This document shows, piece after piece, positions 23,083 to 28,567 of a DNA stretch of 28,567 nucleotides (its first letter is position 1; every line of letters starts with the position of its first letter). The notes beneath the pieces are model-generated. The model searched no databases. It saw only the letters and a list, made by a program, of their open reading frames with translations, and was not told where the DNA came from. The position numbers and the translations under genes are program-made. Source of the stretch: Pelotomaculum sp. UBA5255 (GTDB lineage: Bacteria > Bacillota > Desulfotomaculia > Desulfotomaculales > Pelotomaculaceae); assembly GCA_002408725.1 (NCBI GenBank), contig DHTR01000069.1:6144-34710 (forward strand), written 5' to 3'.

Positions 23083-24132
23083 TTGCCAAAACCTATCGTA
23101 GTGATGATTTATGCTGCAGCAGCAATATTATTGAGCCTAGTAGCTGTTAAATACATCCTACCAATCTTAGTTCCTTTCATCATCGCCCTTGTTCTCAGCA
23201 TTTTTATGGAACCGTTCATTGAAACCTTGCAGAACAGAGTTAAGCTATCTCGTGGACTTGCCACACTGGTATCCATGATCCTTGTTTTTGGTGGAATTGC
23301 CGTTCTGTTCTCAGTAATCATTCTAAAACTAGTATCGGAATTGATCCAGCTCTCTGTTACACTACCCGCTGTCGCTACCGAGTTAAGAGTGTTTTACCAG
23401 GATCTCATCGCAAGATTGACTGCTTTTTACATAACACTTCCCCACGGAGTTATCTCATCCCTGGAACAAAATATTACCACCCTGACCACAAACCTGCAGG
23501 GTTTAATCAGCAGGGTGGCTAACTCCATCATACTCTTTTTATCCCTGGTCCCGGGAACCCTTACAATCCTGGTGGTAAGCATTCTGGCCACTTTCTTTTT
23601 AGCGCGTGACCGCCATCTCATATCTGAACTGCTGCTTAAAACCATCCCAGCCCCCTGGGGTGAAAAAACAGTGACTGTCCTGCGTGAAATATCCGCTGCC
23701 TTCATTGGCTACTTGAAAGCCCAGGCCATCCTGGTATTGATAACAACAGTGTTAAGTGTAATGGGCTTACTCCTGATTGGAGCGGACTATGCCCTGACCC
23801 TGGGCCTTTTAATTGGCTTTTTTGACATAATCCCCGTTCTGGGGCCTTCTACCATCTACATTCCCTGGTTGATCTGGTCTTTTGCCACCGGGGCAACGGG
23901 CTTTGGTATTAAACTCATGGTATTATACGGATTGGTGATGACTGTGCGGCAATTCCTCGAGGCAAAAATCGTTTCCGCTAACCTTGGCCTGCATCCCCTG
24001 GCTACCCTTATTTCCATGTATGCGGGTTTAAAGACGTTGGGGCTGGTTGGTCTCTTGATGGGACCCATTCTGTTAATTGCGCTGCAGGCTGTTATTAAAA
24101 CAGGTGTGATCCTGCCAAAAAACAAAATCTAA
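23083..24132 (+). CDS. AI-2E family transporter (UPF0118, YdbI/PerM/YtvI-like)
   Basis: A 349-residue membrane protein with the family's paired N-terminal spans, a soluble-looking middle (about 60-140) and a C-terminal group of spans. It contains GLLIGFFDIIPVLGPSTIYIPW, whose IPxxGP core is typical, and HPLATLISMYAGLKTLGLVGLLMGPILL near the end (shown here as overlapping short hallmarks HPLATLIS and GLVGLLMGP). Members export various small molecules or ions; the substrate here is unknown. I choose TTG 23083 because GAGGTGA (23068-23074) precedes it by eight bases; a GTG at 23071 lies inside that SD. It sits between lipid and isoprenoid genes, which may just reflect operon packing. Confidence 0.88.
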   Translation: MPKPIVVMIYAAAAILLSLVAVKYILPILVPFIIALVLSIFMEPFIETLQNRVKLSRGLATLVSMILVFGGIAVLFSVIILKLVSELIQLSVTLPAVATELRVFYQDLIARLTAFYITLPHGVISSLEQNITTLTTNLQGLISRVANSIILFLSLVPGTLTILVVSILATFFLARDRHLISELLLKTIPAPWGEKTVTVLREISAAFIGYLKAQAILVLITTVLSVMGLLLIGADYALTLGLLIGFFDIIPVLGPSTIYIPWLIWSFATGATGFGIKLMVLYGLVMTVRQFLEAKIVSANLGLHPLATLISMYAGLKTLGLVGLLMGPILLIALQAVIKTGVILPKNKI

Positions 24133-24158
24133 GATATGGATCAAGGATAAAAATCTTT

Positions 24159-24186
24159 TTGTTAAAGATAATTTTAATTTTATTTT
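24159..24186 (+). promoter_or_regulatory. Weak promoter candidate before dxr
   Basis: TTGTTA (24159-24164) and TATTTT (24181-24186) are 16 bases apart in a very AT-rich 75-base gap. A small hairpin, ATCTTT/AAAGAT (24153-24158, 24164-24169), overlaps the -35. This is a weak call; the gene may rely on upstream transcription. Confidence 0.28.
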
Positions 24187-24207
24187 AAGATCATTGGGGT
24201 AATCTAA

Positions 24208-25359
24208 ATGAAAAATGTTATCGTTCTTGGCTCCACCGGATCTATCGGCCGGCAGACACTTGAGGTGATCCGGAACTTTCCGGGAAAATTCAAAGTGTTA
24301 GGTCTGGGCGCCGGAAAAAACTGGCGCCTTTTGGCGGATCAAGTTAAAGAATTTCGCCCGGCCGCAGCAGCTATGGCAGACGAGCGGGAGTTGCTGCATC
24401 TAAAAAACAGCCTTGAGCCTGCGGTTTGCCCCGATCTAGCCTGGGGCCGGGAAGGCCTGGAAGATCTTGCAAGAATGCCTGAAGCTGACCTTGTTGTTGT
24501 TGCCATCACCGGCGCAGCCGGTATTTACCCAACCCTGGCAGCCATCAGTGCCGGCAAGGATGTAGCTCTGGCCAATAAAGAGACCCTGGTTGCCGCAGGA
24601 CAACTGGTGATGGACCAGGTTGCCCGTAAAAATACTGTAATCTTGCCGGTCGACAGTGAGCACTCTGCGATCTGGCAGTGCCTGTGCTGTCACGACATAG
24701 AAACGATTGAGAAAATTATTCTCACCGCTTCCGGTGGACCCTTCCGCCAGCTCGGGAGGGAACAACTTGAATCGGTGACTGTCGATATGGCTTTGTGCCA
24801 CCCCAATTGGGTTATGGGCAGCAAAATCACCATTGATTCAGCAACCTTGATGAATAAAGGGCTGGAAGTAATTGAAGCAAAGTGGCTGTTTGGGGTAAGC
24901 TATTCTCAAATAGAAGTTGTTGTACACCCCCAGAGCATTATTCATTCGGCGGTTGAGTATCGGGACGGCTCTGTGATTGCCCAGATGGGAGTCCCCGATA
25001 TGCGCCTTCCCATACAATATGCTCTGACTTATCCAAACCGCTTATCCGGGCCTGTACCCAGGCTTAAGTGGACGGACCTGCAGGAGCTGACCTTTGAAGC
25101 CCCGGATCTGGAAAGATTTCCCGCCCTGCGTCTGGCCTTTGAAGCGGGGAGGGCCGGCGGTACAATGCCCGCCGTGCTCAGCGCCGCCAACGAGGTGGCA
25201 GTGGACTTGTTCTTAAAGGGTAAGCTTTCCTTCAAGGGCATTCCGTCCGTTGTCGGCAGCGTTATGGATCGACATAACCTGGTTGAGAAGCCTAAGCTTG
25301 ACGAAATTATGGAAGCTGACCGATGGGCCCGGGAAAAAGCTTTGCAGGCAGGAATTTAA
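24208..25359 (+). CDS. dxr: 1-deoxy-D-xylulose 5-phosphate reductoisomerase
   Basis: This 383-residue NADPH-dependent enzyme converts DXP to 2-C-methylerythritol 4-phosphate, the committed step of the MEP isoprenoid pathway. NADPH-binding VLGSTGSIGRQTLEVI opens the protein. LANKETLVAAG, PVDSEHSAIWQCL, ASGGPFR, and HPNWVMGSKITIDSATLMNK followed by GLEVIEAKWLF contain the metal- and substrate-binding residues. The N-terminal Rossmann, catalytic and C-terminal helical domains are all present. GGGGTAA lies upstream of the ATG. Its product is used further by IspG, encoded nearby, and in the end by UppS. Confidence 0.96.
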   Translation: MKNVIVLGSTGSIGRQTLEVIRNFPGKFKVLGLGAGKNWRLLADQVKEFRPAAAAMADERELLHLKNSLEPAVCPDLAWGREGLEDLARMPEADLVVVAITGAAGIYPTLAAISAGKDVALANKETLVAAGQLVMDQVARKNTVILPVDSEHSAIWQCLCCHDIETIEKIILTASGGPFRQLGREQLESVTVDMALCHPNWVMGSKITIDSATLMNKGLEVIEAKWLFGVSYSQIEVVVHPQSIIHSAVEYRDGSVIAQMGVPDMRLPIQYALTYPNRLSGPVPRLKWTDLQELTFEAPDLERFPALRLAFEAGRAGGTMPAVLSAANEVAVDLFLKGKLSFKGIPSVVGSVMDRHNLVEKPKLDEIMEADRWAREKALQAGI

Positions 25360-25387
25360 ATTGTGATACTTACATGAGGTGGATTGG

Positions 25388-26428
25388 ATGTTAACATTTA
25401 TAGCTTCTGTTTTTGTATTCGGGATACTGATCTTTTTCCATGAATTGGGCCACTTTGCGGTGGCAAAGGTGGTGGGCATTAAGGTTCACGAGTTTAGCCT
25501 GGGGTTTGGACCAAAACTTTTCACCATTCCCAGGGGTGAAACCTTATATAATTTGCGGGTCCTGCCTTTAGGTGGCTTTGTTCGAATGGCGGGAATGGAT
25601 CCCAGCGATGAAGATAGCAAAGAAGAGGAGCGGGGCTTTAATAAAAAAACAATTGGGCAGCGGATAGCGGTAATTTTTGCGGGCCCCTTGATGAACTTTC
25701 TACTGGCTATACTGCTTCTTTCCATAATTTTTATTTTCCAGGGCATCCCATCTGCAACCACCGGGATCAGCGAGATTATACCAGGTTTCCCTGCGGAGAA
25801 AGCAGGAATCGAGGTTGGTGATAAGATTGTAGCGGTGAACGGCCAGGAGGTGGTAAGTTGGGAGGAACTGGTCGGAATTATCAACGAAAAACCCGAGGAA
25901 GAACTCGAAATTACCGTGGTCAGGGACGGGACCGAGAGGCAATTTAAGATGGTCACAATCCGGGACGAGAATGGTTCAGGAAAGATCGGTATCGTTCCCG
26001 AACAGGGCGTAAGCAAAGGAAACCTTTTCCAGGCCCTGGCCCTGGGGGCGAAGTTGACAGGAAAGGTTACAATCATGATCCTTGACTTTATTTCGAAGAT
26101 GATCTTTGGGCAGGCTCCCGCAGACTTAGGGGGACCGGTACGGGTGGTCAGTGAAATAGGCAAGGCCGCACAGGTGGGATTTTTCTTCTTGCTACAGCTT
26201 TCTGCCTTCCTGAGTATAAACCTGGGCCTGTTTAACCTCTTCCCAATCCCTGCCTTAGACGGTAGCAGGATTCTTTTTCTAGCCTGGGAAAAGGTCAGGG
26301 GACGCCCGGTGGACCCGATTAAAGAGAACTTCATCCACCTGGTCGGTTTAGGCTTGCTGCTGCTGCTGATGGTGTTTATCACTTACAATGACATCTTGCA
26401 GATATTCGTATCCGAGAGATTGCCTTAA
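25388..26428 (+). CDS. rseP: Site-2 zinc metalloprotease RseP/RasP
   Basis: This 346-residue membrane protease cleaves membrane-embedded substrates such as anti-sigma factors and signal-peptide remnants. The zinc-binding HELGH lies in the first span (FFHELGHFAVAKVVG). One PDZ domain (about 125-200, including AGIEVGDKIVAVNGQEV) follows, and the third metal ligand is in NLFPIPALDGSRIL. I choose ATG 25388 (MLTFIASVFVFG) because GAGGTGG (25376-25382) lies five bases upstream; the GTG at 25379 is inside that SD. The gene order dxr-rseP-proS matches Bacillus, where it is called rasP (yluC). Confidence 0.95.
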   Translation: MLTFIASVFVFGILIFFHELGHFAVAKVVGIKVHEFSLGFGPKLFTIPRGETLYNLRVLPLGGFVRMAGMDPSDEDSKEEERGFNKKTIGQRIAVIFAGPLMNFLLAILLLSIIFIFQGIPSATTGISEIIPGFPAEKAGIEVGDKIVAVNGQEVVSWEELVGIINEKPEEELEITVVRDGTERQFKMVTIRDENGSGKIGIVPEQGVSKGNLFQALALGAKLTGKVTIMILDFISKMIFGQAPADLGGPVRVVSEIGKAAQVGFFFLLQLSAFLSINLGLFNLFPIPALDGSRILFLAWEKVRGRPVDPIKENFIHLVGLGLLLLLMVFITYNDILQIFVSERLP

Positions 26429-26504
26429 GCGGTCATTGCCTTCATTTGATGGGTACCGGTGATGACCCATAATCAGTGCATGAAACAATAAGCGATCCAG
26501 GCAG

Positions 26505-27563
26505 GTGGTTTCCATTCAAAGAAGAGTAACCCGCCCCGTTTTTATCGGCAGGGTACAGGTTGGCGGAGGAGCTTTGGTTAGTGTTCAGTCGATGACCAAC
26601 ACCGATACCAGGGATGCCCAAGCCACTCTGAAGCAAATTGAAGAGTTGGAGTCGGAAGGCTGTGAAATTATCCGGGTGGCCGTCCCGGACATGCAAGCGG
26701 CAGCGTCGCTGCCGCAAATTATCCGGGGAATTGGGATACCCCTCGTAGCGGATATTCACTTCGAGTACCGCCTGGCCCTGGAATCCCTCAAGGCCGGCGT
26801 AGACGGTCTCCGGATCAATCCCGGAAATATTGGCAAACGAAACCATGTAGCCGAAATCGTGGCAGCGGCACGGGAGCGGAGCGTTCCGATCAGGATCGGG
26901 GTGAACGCAGGTTCTCTTGAGAAGAGGCTTCTGGAAAAATACAATGGGGTCACCCCTGAGGCCATGGCTGAAAGCGCCCTTGATCAGATCAGGATATTTG
27001 AGGATTTGTACTTTACGGACATCAAGATTTCCCTGAAAGCATCCAGCATTCCTTTAATGCTTGACGCCTACCGGCTGCTAGCGGAAAAAGTTGATTACCC
27101 TTTTCATGTCGGCGTAACCGAGGCTGGAACCTTGCGGGCAGGTACCGTCAAATCAGCAGTGGGAATCGGCATCCTATTAAATGAAGGTATCGGTGACACG
27201 ATCCGAGTTTCTCTAACCAGTCACCCTGTTCACGAAGTCAGGGTTGCCTACGAGATTTTAAAGGCCCTCGCAATGCGGCAGAGGGGAGTGGAACTGATTT
27301 CCTGCCCCACCTGCGGGCGCACCCAAATAGACTTGATCAAGGTTGCCGGGGAAGTTGAGGAAAGGTTAAAAAACCTGAATAAATGCATTAAGGTTGCCGT
27401 CATGGGCTGCGTGGTAAACGGACCTGGCGAAGCCAGGGAAGCCGATGTAGGGATAGCAGGCGGTTGCGGAGAGGGACTTATTTTTCGCAAAGGAGTAGTG
27501 ATCAGGAAGGTACCTGAGGATAAATTAGTGGACGAGCTCATGAAAGAAATTGAGATGATTTAG
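26505..27563 (+). CDS. ispG: 4-hydroxy-3-methylbut-2-enyl-diphosphate synthase (GcpE)
   Basis: This 352-residue [4Fe-4S] enzyme converts MEcPP to HMBPP in the MEP pathway, using ferredoxin or flavodoxin electrons. The N-terminal TIM-barrel contains VSVQSMTNTDTRDA and VADIHFEYRLAL. The C-terminal cluster domain has SCPTCGRTQIDL and VMGCVVNGPGEA, which hold the three Cys ligands. DVGIAGGCGEG follows. The start is uncertain. GTG 26505 has little SD, whereas AGGTGG (26503-26508) lies five bases before an in-frame ATT at 26514 that would give the family-like MQRRVTRP. The position between rseP and proS is common in Clostridia. Confidence 0.95.
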   Translation: MVSIQRRVTRPVFIGRVQVGGGALVSVQSMTNTDTRDAQATLKQIEELESEGCEIIRVAVPDMQAAASLPQIIRGIGIPLVADIHFEYRLALESLKAGVDGLRINPGNIGKRNHVAEIVAAARERSVPIRIGVNAGSLEKRLLEKYNGVTPEAMAESALDQIRIFEDLYFTDIKISLKASSIPLMLDAYRLLAEKVDYPFHVGVTEAGTLRAGTVKSAVGIGILLNEGIGDTIRVSLTSHPVHEVRVAYEILKALAMRQRGVELISCPTCGRTQIDLIKVAGEVEERLKNLNKCIKVAVMGCVVNGPGEAREADVGIAGGCGEGLIFRKGVVIRKVPEDKLVDELMKEIEMI

Positions 27564-27614
27564 GGTTCTTCATATAGAGATATTTTCATTTTATTTTATA
27601 CCGGAGGGGTTTTC

Positions 27615-28567
27615 ATGCGTGCGACTAAATTTTTGGCGCCAACTTTGAGAGAAGTACCTGCAGAAGCAGAAGTGATCAGCCATCAGCTTTTACTGAGGGC
27701 CGGTTTCATCCGGCGAACGGCGGCCGGCGTCTATACTTATATGCCTCTCGCCATGCGCGTCCTTAAGAAAATTGAACAGATTATCCGGGAAGAAATGGAC
27801 CGTCAGGGAGGTCAAGAGATTCTGATGCCCATTCTCCAGCCGGCCGAGCTTTGGCAGGAATCGGGGCGCTGGGATGTTTACGGACCGGAACTTTTCCGCC
27901 TGAAAGACAGGCATGAGCGTGATTTCGCCCTGGGGCCCACACACGAAGAAATTGTAACAGCCCTGGTCGGGGGAGAGGTGAATTCCTACAAGCAGCTTCC
28001 CCTTTTGTTGTACCAGATTCAAAACAAATACCGGGATGAACGCCGTCCCCGCTTCGGCTTGCTGCGCGGCAGGGAATTTATTATGAAAGACCTTTATTCT
28101 TTTGACCGGGACAAAGCCGGTCTGCAGCTCAGCTATATGAAAATGCATGAAGCATATACGCAAATCTTCCAGCGCTGCGGTCTCGTTTTTCGCCCGGTTG
28201 AAGCCGATTCGGGCGCCATCGGGGGTAGTGATACGCACGAATTTATGGTGCTGGCGGACTCAGGCGAAGCCTCTGTACTCTTCTGCCAGGACAAGAAATG
28301 CGACTACGCCTCCAACGTCGAAAAGGCCGCCCTGGATTATGAAAAGCCAGGGGCAAAAGAGGACTTAAAGCCCCTTGCGGAAAAAGAAACACCTGGATGC
28401 CGCACGGTGGAGGAAGTAACACGGTTTTTGGGGATTCCACCCCAAAAAATTATCAAGACCTTACTCTATGAAACCGAAAGTGAAGTCGTGGCCGCCCTGG
28501 TCAGGGGGGACCGTGAAATCAACGAAATTAAATTATTAAACACCCTGGGCTGTCTTCGTCTAGAACT
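27615..28567 (+). CDS. proS: Prolyl-tRNA synthetase, N-terminal part (truncated by the window)
   Basis: The frame is open from ATG 27615 to the window end, about 317 residues of an expected 570 or so. It charges tRNA-Pro with proline. MRATKFLAPTLREVPAEAEV and LLRAGFIRRTAAGVYTYMPL give the bacterial-type N-terminus. The class II motif 2 region YRDERRPRFGLLRGREFIMK is clear, followed by DLYSF. The visible end (from about residue 235) enters the inserted YbaK-like editing domain that hydrolyses Ala-tRNA-Pro. GGAGGGG (27603-27609) precedes the ATG. The 51-base leader is too short for a T-box. In Bacillus, polC follows next. Confidence 0.95.
   Translation, partial: MRATKFLAPTLREVPAEAEVISHQLLLRAGFIRRTAAGVYTYMPLAMRVLKKIEQIIREEMDRQGGQEILMPILQPAELWQESGRWDVYGPELFRLKDRHERDFALGPTHEEIVTALVGGEVNSYKQLPLLLYQIQNKYRDERRPRFGLLRGREFIMKDLYSFDRDKAGLQLSYMKMHEAYTQIFQRCGLVFRPVEADSGAIGGSDTHEFMVLADSGEASVLFCQDKKCDYASNVEKAALDYEKPGAKEDLKPLAEKETPGCRTVEEVTRFLGIPPQKIIKTLLYETESEVVAALVRGDREINEIKLLNTLGCLRLE

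Noticed and set aside
25486..26382. 298-codon open frame on the minus strand
   Set aside because: It lies wholly opposite rseP, is rich in Ser/Pro/Arg from antisense codons, and has no SD or domain.
27564..27614. T-box riboswitch for proS
   Set aside because: The 51-base gap is too short and lacks the T-box sequence.
1..28567. CRISPR arrays, tRNA or rRNA genes, insertion sequences
   Set aside because: No regularly spaced repeats, cloverleaf sequences, rRNA segments or transposase frames were seen.

Overview
This window reads as a chromosomal segment of a Gram-positive anaerobe of the Clostridia, most like the Peptococcaceae (Desulfotomaculum/Pelotomaculum group). The clues are intermediate GC content, frequent GTG and TTG starts with strong Shine-Dalgarno (SD) sites, a CodY gene, S-layer homology domains, a stand-alone LigD-type polymerase gene next to a separate ATP-dependent ligase, and gene order. 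The order dprA-topA-trmFO-xerC-hslV-hslU-codY and rpsB-tsf-pyrH-frr-uppS-cdsA-dxr-rseP-(ispG)-proS matches the Bacillus/Clostridia core arrangement. The genus is an inference. All confident genes are on the + strand.

Region 1 (1-1145) is the end of an ATP-dependent DNA ligase followed by a LigD-type polymerase/primase, a split non-homologous end-joining pair. Region 2 (1146-9178) is the accessory part. A gene-poor 0.7 kb stretch carries a good promoter abutting a perfect 12-bp inverted repeat. Three large secreted proteins follow (called A, B and C here). A and C share an N-terminal domain resembling the molybdopterin-binding (sulfite-oxidase-type) fold plus an Shr-like/DUF1533 domain. A and B share a roughly 110-residue C-terminal domain. 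C ends in three SLH repeats that would hold it to the cell wall. A strong terminator closes the block. The function of this surface system is not known to me; it is the best candidate here for something undescribed.

Region 3 (9190-17951) is a tightly packed operon for DNA uptake/processing (DprA), topoisomerase I, tRNA methylation (TrmFO), XerC recombinase, the HslVU protease and the CodY regulator. No convincing terminator lies inside it. Region 4 (17972-21400) starts with a promoter and structured leader for rpsB, then a terminator and second promoter ahead of tsf, then pyrH, frr and an unusual in-frame PASTA-like/ferredoxin ORF. Region 5 (21450-28567) is the undecaprenyl phosphate, phospholipid and MEP isoprenoid block: uppS, cdsA, an AI-2E-family permease, dxr, the site-2 protease rseP, ispG, and the first part of proS, cut off by the window end. 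Dxr and IspG make isoprenoid precursors and UppS uses them for the cell-wall lipid carrier.
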